Positions 51,270 to 60,072 are shown, counted from the stretch's first letter. The stretch is 64,000 nt of DNA from Myroides sp. 1354 (GCF_030324495.1 NZ_JACAGN010000001.1:62001-126000); one strand, 5' to 3'. Notes: a model not told the origin generated them from the letters alone. A program made the numbers and translations.

Positions 51270-52033
51270 TGTTTTTCTTCGTTTAAGAACTCTACTAAAT
51301 TAACTAATTTATAGTTGTCTTGCTGCAATTGTTTTAAAAGTGTGGCTAAGACCTGTACCGATCGATTGCTTGTATCGTGTAGCAACACAATCGGCTGTCG
51401 ATCTATGCGCTTGTATATGCGCTTAAAAATAGTGTTTTCATCTTGGATTACAGTATCTAAAGATCGATTATTCCACCCAATCACACGGTGTTTAGTTTGA
51501 CGCAGGGCTTTTGCGATATGCGGATTGGTAATCCCAAAAGGAGGGCGATAAAAAGGCGATTTAATCTGCAGTAGCTGCTCTATGATCTGATCGCACTTCT
51601 GTATTTCTTCCTTGACTTGAGCTGTTGATAGAAATCCCATGGAATTGGGATGTGAATAGCTGTGATTGCCAATAGTATGGCCATCCGCTAGGATTCGTTT
51701 TGCAATATCAGGATATTGCTCGAGTTGTTGACCGATGCAAAAAAAAGTTGCTTTGGCTTGATATTGCTGTAGCAAATCCAATACTTCGAGTGTGTATGGA
51801 GTCGGTCCGTCGTCAAAAGTTAAGGCAACGGTTCTGGGTTGAGGGTTTGGGCTTTTAAAAACAACAGGAATAAAAAACCCCAAGCGAATATCAAAAACCC
51901 CCCAACTAAACAGACCAATAAAGAAGAGTAATCCTGGAAGTAACCACGCAAGAGATAGGCTATTATTTACAATCAAATAAAGCGCAATTATTGCATAGGC
52001 AACGGTTATTCCAACGACTATTTTTCTCCACAT
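51266..52033 (-). CDS. Polysaccharide deacetylase (NodB family), membrane-anchored
   Basis: The 255-residue CE4 esterase has two N-terminal hydrophobic segments and a NodB domain. It carries the TFDDGP motif (catalytic Asp and metal Asp), IGNHSYSHP with the two metal-binding His residues, PFYRPPFG and VLLHD near the C-terminus; all metal and catalytic residues are present. It should remove N- or O-acetyl groups from a glycan or another amide or ester in the periplasm. Its role in a pigment cluster is not known. It overlaps its neighbours by 4 and 16 bases. Confidence 0.9.
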   Translation of the reverse strand: MWRKIVVGITVAYAIIALYLIVNNSLSLAWLLPGLLFFIGLFSWGVFDIRLGFFIPVVFKSPNPQPRTVALTFDDGPTPYTLEVLDLLQQYQAKATFFCIGQQLEQYPDIAKRILADGHTIGNHSYSHPNSMGFLSTAQVKEEIQKCDQIIEQLLQIKSPFYRPPFGITNPHIAKALRQTKHRVIGWNNRSLDTVIQDENTIFKRIYKRIDRQPIVLLHDTSNRSVQVLATLLKQLQQDNYKLVNLVEFLNEEKQ

Positions 52034-53007
52034 TTTTTGAGCAATATAAAACTGTGATCTTTTCCTCGAAATTGATTGTACAGCAGAATATAAGTCATCC
52101 CATCCGCTCTTTTCATTCGCTCTGCAGCTAATAATAAGCCAAAAGACGAAGCGGTATGATGGTGTCCTACATATTCCTTATAAGTTACAATTTCAGCTTG
52201 ATTCAACGTTTGTTTTACCTCATCAAAATAATCTTGATCAACAGGTAAATCACAACTTCCTACATAAACAAGATCAATGACATCAGCTGTCAAATTATGT
52301 TGAGCTAAAAAATCGCTTACCTTTATTGGTGCATTACTGATTTGTATATCCACTATTTCCGCATAACTAGAAGGTGTATGCTGTTGGTCCAACACAAAGA
52401 AAGTAGCTCCTTCTCCTGTATTGATCCCTGCTTCAAAAACCGTATCCGCCGTATTGACTATTTCTGCTACTTGTTGATTGATAATTGTCGTTTTACCTAT
52501 TTCATCAATACCACCAATCAATGCATGCTCTATTTCTTCCGCTTTGATTTGCAAGAAACCATCAAGTAAGGCTGATTCAAACGAACTGTTTTGATGTACA
52601 TAAGTAAAATTATATCCCTTACATCCTAAATGCAAGGCAATTTGTCCGCCAACGGTATTGTGTGTCGATTGAATAAAGGAAGTAGGTGTTAGGTAACTCT
52701 CGTTGTTGTCTAGCATCAATTCTAAGAATTTTTCCGAATCGACTAAACAGCCTAATCCCGTTCCGGTAATAATGGCCTGAGGCACTTGAAGATGTGCTTC
52801 CTCTAGCGCTTTATGAGCCGTATAGATTCCCATTTTTACTCCTTTTGCCATTCTTCTTACCATAGCAGGAGCAATCAATTCTTTATACGAAGGCTGTTGT
52901 GCTTCATTGACACCTTGTTCAATTTTATTCAGTGTTTCTACCGAAAAATTACGCGTTTGTTCTTGGATTGAAATAGAGGATAACCCGTTGATATATACCT
53001 TTTTCAT
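52018..53007 (-). CDS. Ketosynthase-like chain-length factor without catalytic cysteine
   Basis: The 329-residue thiolase-fold protein follows the KAS pattern (MGIYTAHKALEEA, IITGTGLGCLVDSEKFLE, TPTSFIQSTHNTVGGQIA). Where active ketosynthases have TACSSS it reads YVHQNSSFESAL (about 136-147), with no Cys. The end GHHHTASSFGLLLAAERM parallels the GH-x-x-GAAG block. It therefore looks like the CLF partner of the adjacent active KAS at 53011, as in heterodimeric type II polyketide and aryl polyene synthases. The start is 3 bases after the KAS stop. Confidence 0.8.
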   Translation of the reverse strand: MKKVYINGLSSISIQEQTRNFSVETLNKIEQGVNEAQQPSYKELIAPAMVRRMAKGVKMGIYTAHKALEEAHLQVPQAIITGTGLGCLVDSEKFLELMLDNNESYLTPTSFIQSTHNTVGGQIALHLGCKGYNFTYVHQNSSFESALLDGFLQIKAEEIEHALIGGIDEIGKTTIINQQVAEIVNTADTVFEAGINTGEGATFFVLDQQHTPSSYAEIVDIQISNAPIKVSDFLAQHNLTADVIDLVYVGSCDLPVDQDYFDEVKQTLNQAEIVTYKEYVGHHHTASSFGLLLAAERMKRADGMTYILLYNQFRGKDHSFILLKKCGEK

Positions 53008-53010
53008 CTG

Positions 53011-54207
53011 TTAGGCTTTAGTAAAAATAATCGTTGAACAATTTCCTCCAAATCCAAATGAATTCGACATAACAGCCTCAATGGGTTGATATACGGTTTC
53101 TCTTTGAGGTACAATAGTCAACTCTTCCATAGGGGTGCTATGATTCAAATTAGCAAATACAACGTCATGTTGAAGGGATAAAATACTATACACAGCTTCA
53201 ATTGCGCCTGCTGCTGCCAAGGTATGTCCTGTAAAGGGTTTGGTAGAGCTAAACACAGGTGCTTCATTTCCAAAAATACGTTGGATGGCTCTTCCTTCAG
53301 ACAAATCGTTGTTTGGAGTTGCCGTTCCATGTGCATTGATATAGTCAATTTGCTGTGTAGTAAGCTCAGCCATAGTTAATGCTTTTTGCATGGCTAAGAA
53401 AGCACCTTCGCCATCTTCAGACGAAGCGGTTTGATGGTAGGCATCATTGGCATTGCCATATCCTGCTACTACACCTAAAATCGCTTGTTTGCGTTCAATC
53501 GCAACTGTCTCTCGTTCTAAAACGAGATAAGCCGCTGCTTCTCCTAAATTCAATCCTTTTCGATTTTGATCAAAAGGGGTATTATCCGTATCTGATAAAA
53601 TCATCAAAGTATTAAAACCATTTACTGTAAACTTAGATAAAGCATCTGTTCCTCCAACAATTACACGGTCTAACTTTCCGGCTTTAATCATACGACATCC
53701 CATCATCAAGGCATTAGCCGCAGAAGAACAAGCAGTACTTATCGTTGAAACATATCCCTGTAAACCCAAGTAATCGGCTATTTTTTCTGTTGAATCTCCA
53801 GCTTCTTGACTGGATACGTACTTTCGAACGGTAGGATCTGTTTGGAAAGCTTGATAATATTGTTCAATAAAATCCATCCCTCCAACCGAAGTAGAAGATA
53901 TTAATCCTGTGCGAACAGCATTAATATCTTGTATCCCGGCTTGTTCTACGGCTTGTTTTGCCGCATAAACGCCTAATAAAGCAGTTCTCGTATAGTTGTT
54001 GTCTTCGGGTAGTTTTAATCGTTCAATCAATTCATCCGTAGTGCTTTTTACTTCCCCTACTTTGATATGGTCTTTGTGAATGGAATCAAACAACGTTAAA
54101 GTTCCCACACCTACTTGATGGGAAACTAAAGCACGATAATTTTCTTCAACGGTTTGGCCAATTGCAGAAATGATTCCCATACCCGTAACAACGATACGAT
54201 CTTGCAT
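53011..54207 (-). CDS. Beta-ketoacyl-ACP synthase, FabF-like (active KS)
   Basis: The 398-residue enzyme condenses malonyl-ACP with the growing acyl chain. All catalytic residues are present: Cys160 in STACSSA, His293 in NAHGTATP, Lys323 and His328 in KPFTGHTLAAAGA, and the C-terminal SNSFGFGGNCSTIIF. It lies between an ACP gene (2-base gap) and the Cys-less KS (3-base gap), forming a minimal ACP-KS-CLF set for polyene extension. Confidence 0.92.
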   Translation of the reverse strand: MQDRIVVTGMGIISAIGQTVEENYRALVSHQVGVGTLTLFDSIHKDHIKVGEVKSTTDELIERLKLPEDNNYTRTALLGVYAAKQAVEQAGIQDINAVRTGLISSTSVGGMDFIEQYYQAFQTDPTVRKYVSSQEAGDSTEKIADYLGLQGYVSTISTACSSAANALMMGCRMIKAGKLDRVIVGGTDALSKFTVNGFNTLMILSDTDNTPFDQNRKGLNLGEAAAYLVLERETVAIERKQAILGVVAGYGNANDAYHQTASSEDGEGAFLAMQKALTMAELTTQQIDYINAHGTATPNNDLSEGRAIQRIFGNEAPVFSSTKPFTGHTLAAAGAIEAVYSILSLQHDVVFANLNHSTPMEELTIVPQRETVYQPIEAVMSNSFGFGGNCSTIIFTKA

Positions 54208-54209
54208 AT

Positions 54210-54467
54210 TTATTTTGTTCTGTTTGCTGAAATATACGCTGCCATTGTTTCAATCGATTGAAAAATAGCTCTTCCTTCTTTTGGATCACTTAATTTGATT
54301 CCGTAATCCTTATCCATTAATACGATTAATTCTAACGCATCAATAGAATCCAATCCCAATCCATCTCCAAATAGAGGATCTGTATCTTGAATATCGTTGA
54401 TTTCGATGTCTTCAAGGTTTAAAACGTCAATGATTTTAGTTTTTAATTCTGTCTTTAAATTTTCCAT
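54210..54467 (-). CDS. Acyl carrier protein of the pigment cluster
   Basis: The 85-residue ACP has the phosphopantetheine site GLDSIDALEL with Ser41 and acidic helices on either side (DIQDTDPLFGDGL, IKLSDPKEGRAIFQSIETM). It should carry the growing polyene or alkyl chain. It is followed after two bases by the active KS. A second ACP gene enters the window at 63922. Confidence 0.93.
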   Translation of the reverse strand: MENLKTELKTKIIDVLNLEDIEINDIQDTDPLFGDGLGLDSIDALELIVLMDKDYGIKLSDPKEGRAIFQSIETMAAYISANRTK

Positions 54468-54472
54468 TTCAA

Positions 54473-55093
54473 TTAAAATAAATGCTTAATACTTTCTATT
54501 GTATGAGGTAGTTGTCCTTGTTTTTCAACTAGGTACAAGACCAATTGATATTCTCCTTCTAAATAATCGACCCAACCACATAACGCTTTTGTTGCGCGAT
54601 TGGTTTGCAACGCATAGGTTGCGTAGTTGTACATCATGTCAGCGTCATAGGTTGGTGACATGAAAAAGGCATTTTCACCTTGCAAGCGATGTCTAATGCT
54701 TATTTCAGCCAAGCAAATATTAGCTAAAGTATAAACAAATACCGCTGGACTGGGATAGTATGCTGTTGCATCTACAATGGATGCACTGTGTTTTATATCG
54801 GTATCCAAACTCGAAGTAGCATTGCTCAAATAAAGGGCTGTATCGTAAATGGGTTCATCCGTGTGGGAAGAAACCAATAGCATTTCAGCACCGATAAAAG
54901 CTAATTTACTCAACAAATCCATTTTAAAAAACTTGGGATATTCCATCGTTTTTTCTTTGTAAATGCGCTTTAAAAATAAAGCTAAATCTGATAATTCACT
55001 AGCCGTTGCACGAAAAGCTACTTGCCCGTTTACGACCACTTCTCCCGCCTTGATGGTGCAATAGTCTGTGATATAAAAAGTTTGTTCACTCAT
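54473..55093 (-). CDS. Short thiolase-fold (ketosynthase-like) protein lacking active-site residues
   Basis: The 206-residue protein resembles only the N-terminal half of a ketosynthase. YYPSPAVFVYTLANICLAEISIRH parallels the P-x-x-F-x-x-T-x-x-N dimer region, RLQGENAFFMSPTYDADMM takes the place of the Cys loop but has no Cys, and KALCGWVDYLEG parallels the AGG-x-D strand. There is no His-containing C-terminal half. It sits between a full KAS and the ACP gene. It could be an auxiliary or structural subunit of the synthase. This reading is by pattern only. Confidence 0.6.
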   Translation of the reverse strand: MSEQTFYITDYCTIKAGEVVVNGQVAFRATASELSDLALFLKRIYKEKTMEYPKFFKMDLLSKLAFIGAEMLLVSSHTDEPIYDTALYLSNATSSLDTDIKHSASIVDATAYYPSPAVFVYTLANICLAEISIRHRLQGENAFFMSPTYDADMMYNYATYALQTNRATKALCGWVDYLEGEYQLVLYLVEKQGQLPHTIESIKHLF

Positions 55094-55100
55094 CTTCCCT

Positions 55101-56222
55101 TTACTTTTTACTTAGTATTATTGCCGTATTTGATCCACCAAATCCAGATGCTGTTTTCAAGGCAAATTGTAAGTCTTGTGTTGCTGCCTTTTTGGTGATA
55201 TTCACTGCTCTAGATACACCTAATTCCTCAAATCCCTTGGAGACAATTAATTCATTGTATCTCATACTTTGCATGAGCATCACCAATTCTAACAATCCCG
55301 CAGCACCTAAAGTATGTCCAAAATATCCCTTTTGGCTGTGAATGGGTTTTTGAGCTAATCCCAAGCGATCAAAAGCGATAGATTCCATTTCATCATTATA
55401 AGCGGTAGCAGTTCCATGTGCGCAAACACAATCGATTTGATCTGTGGATAACTGCGCTTCCTTTAAGGCTTGTTGGATACTTAAAAATAGGCCTTCGCCC
55501 GTACGCGAGGGGCCTGATATATGATTGGCATCTGCAATAGAAGCTTCGCCCATTATTTCAAAAGATTGCCCTTCAATTGGGGTAGTGCTGAGGTAAACTG
55601 CAGCAGCTGCTTCTCCTAAACTTACTCCCTTTCGATTGGCATCAAAGGGTTTACAAGGTTCTTCACTCATGGCTTGAAAGCTGTTGAAACCCGAAACAAC
55701 GAAAGGTGTTAATTCATCTCCCGCTAAGACATAAGCATCGTCAAATTGATTCATTTGAATCAATCGCTTGGCCACAGCAACTGCTAATATTCCCGAAACA
55801 CAGGCATTACATACAACAATCGGAAGTGTTGCAAAACCGAAATAATCCGCAACGCGTTGTGCCGATTGATTGATATCTGCCTCTGCTAGCTGATTCATTG
55901 CTAAAGCAGCTATATTTCCCTTGGTTGTAGAGAGAACTAAAGCTGTTTTAGCTGTAATTTTTCCCTGCTGCACCAAAGGTTGCAACGTACAAATTAATAG
56001 GCGTTCAAAACGCGTAAATGCCGTTGTATCCGATTTGCTGTTTTGTTCTTGTTCTTCAATCCACACATCAGCAATTTGGCCGCCGTAAAAATCAGAGATA
56101 AAGCCCAATTGTGCTATTTTTTTTATTCCTGATTGTTGCTGTTGCATCGCCTGCCAATTTTGATTTGTACCAAATCCTAGCGAACTGAAACAATTGGCTG
56201 TATTAATGTAAACCTTTCTCAT
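55101..56222 (-). CDS. Beta-ketoacyl-ACP synthase (second active KS)
   Basis: The 373-residue ketosynthase has Cys141 in CNACVSGILA, His269 in CAHGTATAYND, His303 in GYFGHTLGAAG and the C-terminal SGFGGSNTAIIL loop, so it should be active. The ATG at 56222 is chosen because it overlaps the stop of the thioesterase gene as ATGA and gives the same RKVYIN opening as the sister KS at 52018; an ATG ten codons earlier exists. It may act on a different chain length or start the chain. Confidence 0.9.
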   Translation of the reverse strand: MRKVYINTANCFSSLGFGTNQNWQAMQQQQSGIKKIAQLGFISDFYGGQIADVWIEEQEQNSKSDTTAFTRFERLLICTLQPLVQQGKITAKTALVLSTTKGNIAALAMNQLAEADINQSAQRVADYFGFATLPIVVCNACVSGILAVAVAKRLIQMNQFDDAYVLAGDELTPFVVSGFNSFQAMSEEPCKPFDANRKGVSLGEAAAAVYLSTTPIEGQSFEIMGEASIADANHISGPSRTGEGLFLSIQQALKEAQLSTDQIDCVCAHGTATAYNDEMESIAFDRLGLAQKPIHSQKGYFGHTLGAAGLLELVMLMQSMRYNELIVSKGFEELGVSRAVNITKKAATQDLQFALKTASGFGGSNTAIILSKK

Positions 56223-56671
56223 ACTTCTGTCAATCCTAATTTGGCTTTCCATTCTTCGTAAAAAGGCGGTATAGCTAACGACAAATTATTGGCTTGATCG
56301 AGAAAAACCTGTGTTGTTTCTCCCGTACAAACGACTTGATCTTGTTCGTTTAAAATCTTAAATCTAAATATAATTTTTGCAGCAGGACTTGCTACATAAG
56401 TGGCTTGAATGCGAATTACATCGCCGTATTTCAATGTCAATTTATGGGCACAAGACGAAGCGACAATAGGTGTGACATAACCCGCTTTCAACATGTCTAA
56501 ATAGGAAATGCCGTATTTTCTGCCAAAGGCTTCTCTTGCATCTTCAAAGTACACTAAATAGTTACCATGCCAGACAATTCCAAGCGCATCTGTTTCGTTG
56601 AATCGAACTCTTGTTTCTACTTCAACGGTCAGTTCGGAAACTTCTTTATAAAGATCTTTTTTTCTTATCAT
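56219..56671 (-). CDS. 4HBT-type acyl thioesterase
   Basis: The 150-residue hot-dog protein has the 4-hydroxybenzoyl-CoA thioesterase signature RFNETDALGIVWHGNYLVYFEDARE, with Asp28 as the catalytic residue, and VASSCAHKLTLKYGDVIRI. It should release acyl groups from ACP or CoA as free acid or serve as an editing enzyme. Aryl polyene clusters regularly carry such a thioesterase. It is coupled to the following KAS (ATGA) and overlaps the ABC permease gene by 26 bases. Confidence 0.9.
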   Translation of the reverse strand: MIRKKDLYKEVSELTVEVETRVRFNETDALGIVWHGNYLVYFEDAREAFGRKYGISYLDMLKAGYVTPIVASSCAHKLTLKYGDVIRIQATYVASPAAKIIFRFKILNEQDQVVCTGETTQVFLDQANNLSLAIPPFYEEWKAKLGLTEV

Positions 56672-57923
56672 AAAACAACGCTATTGAGATCATTACTAAA
56701 GCAAACAAAAGTAGCAAAATAATCTCAGTTCTAATTTCCCATAAACTCCCTTGTCTGAGCAAGAGGGTGTAATAGCCTTCCAATCCCCAATTCATCGGTG
56801 ATAGTTTAGCTATATATTGCATAAGGGTGGGCATCGCAAAAGTAGGTACCCAAACCCCGCTCACAGCTGCAAGAATCACGACAAAAGTGGCTCCAAAAGG
56901 AGAGGACTGTTCTTGTGTTTGGGCTAATGTTCCAAAAACAACACCCAAAGAGATGGCAGATAAACCAATACACAAGGTTAATATACTCAAATTAAACAAT
57001 TGATTTCCAACAGTAAAAGGCAGTAATCCTAAGGAAGGAAAAATGTATTTCCCTACGGCTAAGATCAGATAAAACTGCAACAAGCAAATCACGAGATAGG
57101 TGATGATTTTACCTGCCCAAAGAATTCCCATTCCCGTAGGAACAGTATACAATCTTACTTTAGTTCCTTGATTTTTTTCTTTGACTAGATTCATTGCAAA
57201 GGGCACAATGATAAAGAAAATGGCAAATAAGGACCAAGCGGGTACATTGTGTTGTACGGCATTGGGTTTTACTTCCTCATGCAGATCAAGGGGTGATATT
57301 TCTTTAAACGCAAAAAGCGCTTGTTGTTTCAATAAAGTACTTTCAGAATCTAAGTCCAACTGAGCGGCAAAAGCGCCATAGATAAATTTATTTTCTGTTT
57401 GTGTAACAATGCGATCGATAGCTGCTTTAATTCCCTCTTTGTAGGCAATTTGCAAAGCTGGATCGAAATACAAGACCACTTCCTTTTGCTCAAACGACAG
57501 TTTCTCTTGCTTTGGAGCAACAGTGTCACCCATTTGGAGTACTTCCTCAACATTGGCATCAATATAACTTTGAATCTCTTGCGTCAATTGCTTCGGAATC
57601 ACAATAGCCAATTGATAATCTCCCTTTAACACCGCATTTGCCGCGCGTTCTTCGGTCAATTCTTTCCCTTCTAAAGTGGTTACAATTTCAAAGCTTCCCA
57701 AGGCATTTACTTCATCAAAAATCGCTTGTGAAACTTCTGCTTGATCCTGATCAATAACCAACAGTTTTAATCGTTGATTGGTTATGTTTTCATAGGTATT
57801 ATTTTGAATCAAAGTTACCACAATGACCAAAAACACAGGCATAATGAATAGAACCGCTAAACCACCTAGATCTCTAGCCAGCAGTTTTGCTTCTTTGCGG
57901 ATGGTCATGAGTAATTTATACAT
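56646..57923 (-). CDS. ABC-2 type transporter permease
   Basis: The 425-residue permease has one N-terminal helix (LAVLFIMPVFLVIVVTLIQ), a large extracytoplasmic region of about 190 residues, and five C-terminal helices around AWSLFAIFFIIVPFAMNLVKEKNQGTKVRLYTVP, the ABC-2 signature region; YbhS/YhhJ-type proteins have this shape. With the ATPase at 57916 it forms an exporter in the inner membrane, probably for the pigment or a lipid precursor. Confidence 0.88.
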   Translation of the reverse strand: MYKLLMTIRKEAKLLARDLGGLAVLFIMPVFLVIVVTLIQNNTYENITNQRLKLLVIDQDQAEVSQAIFDEVNALGSFEIVTTLEGKELTEERAANAVLKGDYQLAIVIPKQLTQEIQSYIDANVEEVLQMGDTVAPKQEKLSFEQKEVVLYFDPALQIAYKEGIKAAIDRIVTQTENKFIYGAFAAQLDLDSESTLLKQQALFAFKEISPLDLHEEVKPNAVQHNVPAWSLFAIFFIIVPFAMNLVKEKNQGTKVRLYTVPTGMGILWAGKIITYLVICLLQFYLILAVGKYIFPSLGLLPFTVGNQLFNLSILTLCIGLSAISLGVVFGTLAQTQEQSSPFGATFVVILAAVSGVWVPTFAMPTLMQYIAKLSPMNWGLEGYYTLLLRQGSLWEIRTEIILLLLFALVMISIALFYDKKKRSL

Positions 57924-58668
57924 TGTCCTTCAAATTTATACCGGTTAAATGCAAAAAAGCTTCTTCTAAATTCGCCGTTTGTGTCTGGGCCATCAGGGAT
58001 TCGCTTGTTCCCAAGGCAAATACTCTACCCTTGTTGATAATGGCAATGGAAGTACACAACTCTTGTACCTCGTGCAAATGATGAGAGGTATAAATAATCG
58101 TGGTTCCTTTGGCATTGAGTTCTTTTAGGAAAGAGACAATTGACAGTCGAGATTGTAAATCAACCCCAACCGTAGGTTCATCTAAGAAGAGAATTGCTGG
58201 ATCGTGTAAAATACCTGCAATGAGATTTACCCTTCTTTTCATTCCACCCGAAAAGGTGTCTATTTTTTTATGAGCAAAATCTTCTAACCCCAAATAGGTC
58301 AGATAATGCTGCACTTTTTGTTTGAGCACTTTTCCCTTTAATCCGTACATACTGCCGAGAAACATTAAATTTTCATACGCTGACAGGGTGGGATAGAGGG
58401 CATATTCTTGTGGGACTACCCCAATCATGCGCTTAATATCACTTTCATTTTGCTGGTAGGTTTTACCTTCAATTTTCAAGAGACCCGAAGTGGGCTTTAC
58501 TAGTCCATACAACATTGATAGAAGCGTAGTTTTACCTGCTCCATTGGGACCTAATATTCCAATAAATTCTCCCCGCTTTATTTGCAAAGAAACATCTTCA
58601 ATAGAAAAGAAATCCGCTCCTTTGTATTGTTTGTACAACTGTTGTATATCGATGACAAGGTCTTTCAT
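57916..58668 (-). CDS. ABC transporter ATP-binding subunit
   Basis: The 250-residue ATPase has Walker A GPNGAGKTT near residue 40, a Q-loop (VVPQEYALYP), signature SGGMKRRVNL, Walker B LFLDEPTVGVD and the switch His in YTSHHLHE. It is of the ABC-2 (CcmA/NatA) group and pairs with the permease downstream (8-base overlap). One base of overlap couples it to the BtrH-like gene upstream. Confidence 0.94.
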   Translation of the reverse strand: MKDLVIDIQQLYKQYKGADFFSIEDVSLQIKRGEFIGILGPNGAGKTTLLSMLYGLVKPTSGLLKIEGKTYQQNESDIKRMIGVVPQEYALYPTLSAYENLMFLGSMYGLKGKVLKQKVQHYLTYLGLEDFAHKKIDTFSGGMKRRVNLIAGILHDPAILFLDEPTVGVDLQSRLSIVSFLKELNAKGTTIIYTSHHLHEVQELCTSIAIINKGRVFALGTSESLMAQTQTANLEEAFLHLTGINLKDNV

Positions 58669-59663
58669 TAGATGGCTTTTTTGAGCTTTTTAAAGAATTG
58701 TTCTTCTCGATCGGCCAAAACTTTTAATTCATTTGACAAATTCTGGTACACTTCCTCTCCATTTTTGCGCTTTTTATACACACGGGCTGCATTTACAGCA
58801 AAATCTCTCCACGCATCTCCAATGGCAGTCATTTCAGTTGCAAACTCATTTAAAACGGGCTTATTGATCTTTTTAGAAGCCTCTTGTAAAAAAGCGGCAT
58901 AAATAAAGCGAAATCCACCACCACCCGTACCTATTTCCTCTTGCATACGCACCAGTTGAGCCAAAAAGTGATTGGCTTTAGGCACCCCGTGTTTCTTGGG
59001 CCATTTAACGATGGCCTTAGCCACCATCCGCATCCCTCGAACACCAACAATAGGAACAGGAGCAAGCATATCATTACACGTTTTTTTAATGGCTTTGACA
59101 ATGGCTTTTTCCCAATCAATCTGTTGTGGTATTGCCACTGGATAATAAATCTGTCCTTTAGGAGCAAAAGCCCCCTGGGCAAATCGCACTTTTTCCAATT
59201 CACTAGGAGTTAATTCTGTGGTAGTCGCCATCACGGGATCACTAACCAAGAAATTAGCGCCATTTTTCCCGTAAACTACGAGGTTATGTGCATTGAAGTG
59301 AAAGCGATATTCTTCCGGAAAATAAGGCAAGTGATAAACCCCTACTTGGAGTCCACAAGGAATTCCTTGAGCAATCTTCGATTCTAATTCGCGTTGTGCT
59401 TTTTGTTTGTCGCTGAATTTGATGCGTTTCACTTGTAATCCCAAGCGCTTGGCTAGGCGATTAAAGATTAACCCCGGCAACGGTCGGTAACTAATGGCCG
59501 GTGCGTGATTCACTTTGACAAAAGGCAAGTAAACAAAAAACAATCCTGACCCAATACCAAAAGCCATGGGTTCACTGATTTGAATACCTTGGTTACTCAA
59601 TAAATTTGAAGCTACTCCATTTTCACAATGGGCAGACTGTTTGTGTACAAAATCTATCTTCAT
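58668..59663 (-). CDS. BtrH N-terminal domain (DUF4872-like) acyltransferase candidate
   Basis: BtrH moves an acyl chain from an ACP to an aminoglycoside in butirosin synthesis and has a cysteine-protease-like fold. This 331-residue protein shows the same layout: HCENGVASNLL with Cys13 near the N-terminus, GIGSGLFFVYLPF, then NAHNLVVYG with His126 and LVSDPV with Asp142, giving a possible Cys-His-Asp triad. The C-terminal helical half (about 180-331) is typical of the DUF4872 extension. It is a candidate for transferring the polyene acyl group from ACP to an acceptor such as the resorcinol. Confidence 0.8.
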   Translation of the reverse strand: MKIDFVHKQSAHCENGVASNLLSNQGIQISEPMAFGIGSGLFFVYLPFVKVNHAPAISYRPLPGLIFNRLAKRLGLQVKRIKFSDKQKAQRELESKIAQGIPCGLQVGVYHLPYFPEEYRFHFNAHNLVVYGKNGANFLVSDPVMATTTELTPSELEKVRFAQGAFAPKGQIYYPVAIPQQIDWEKAIVKAIKKTCNDMLAPVPIVGVRGMRMVAKAIVKWPKKHGVPKANHFLAQLVRMQEEIGTGGGGFRFIYAAFLQEASKKINKPVLNEFATEMTAIGDAWRDFAVNAARVYKKRKNGEEVYQNLSNELKVLADREEQFFKKLKKAI

Positions 59664-59664
59664 C

Positions 59665-60069
59665 TTATTTTCCGCTAAATGCCTTTAATTCCGCAACGGT
59701 TATTTCAAAGGCATCTGCATATTTTTGTAGTACTTTCGCACTTAATTTTTTAAAAATACGAGGTTTAAAGTGTCGTTTGACACGCCATCTCCAGATTGAT
59801 ACATAAGCACTTAAAGTAGGTAAATCCATGCGATTTACTTCCATAAAGTACACGATTGGACTTACTAAACCATTCGCTACTTGTTCTTTGGCTTCTTGCA
59901 CGCGAGCATTAATTCCTTCCAATGTAGCTTCTTGTACAATCGTTTTGGTTTCCCAACCCGAACTAAGAGCCGTCACATATTCGCCTTGATCATTAACTGC
60001 ATAACACAATTCTTGGATGTCATTATCCTGCAAACTGCTTTTATCTTGTGGTACTTCAGACTCTTTCAT
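59665..60069 (-). CDS. Conserved pigment-cluster protein, possible helix-turn-helix
   Basis: I do not recognise a named family for this 134-residue soluble protein. Residues 20-75 are acidic and mixed alpha/beta (CYAVNDQGEYVTALSSGWE). Residues 80-134 are basic and helical, and the end (VLQKYADAFEITVAELKAF) resembles the last helices of XRE-type DNA-binding domains, with WRWRVKRHFKP where a recognition helix might lie. It could be a cluster regulator or a protein-binding subunit. It is packed in the operon, two bases from the BtrH-like gene and four from the hot-dog gene. Confidence 0.6.
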   Translation of the reverse strand: MKESEVPQDKSSLQDNDIQELCYAVNDQGEYVTALSSGWETKTIVQEATLEGINARVQEAKEQVANGLVSPIVYFMEVNRMDLPTLSAYVSIWRWRVKRHFKPRIFKKLSAKVLQKYADAFEITVAELKAFSGK

Positions 60070-60072
60070 AAC

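Noticed and set aside
56223..56252. Upstream start of the KS at 55101
   Set aside because: The ATG at 56222 forms an ATGA junction with the thioesterase stop and matches the opening of the sister KS.
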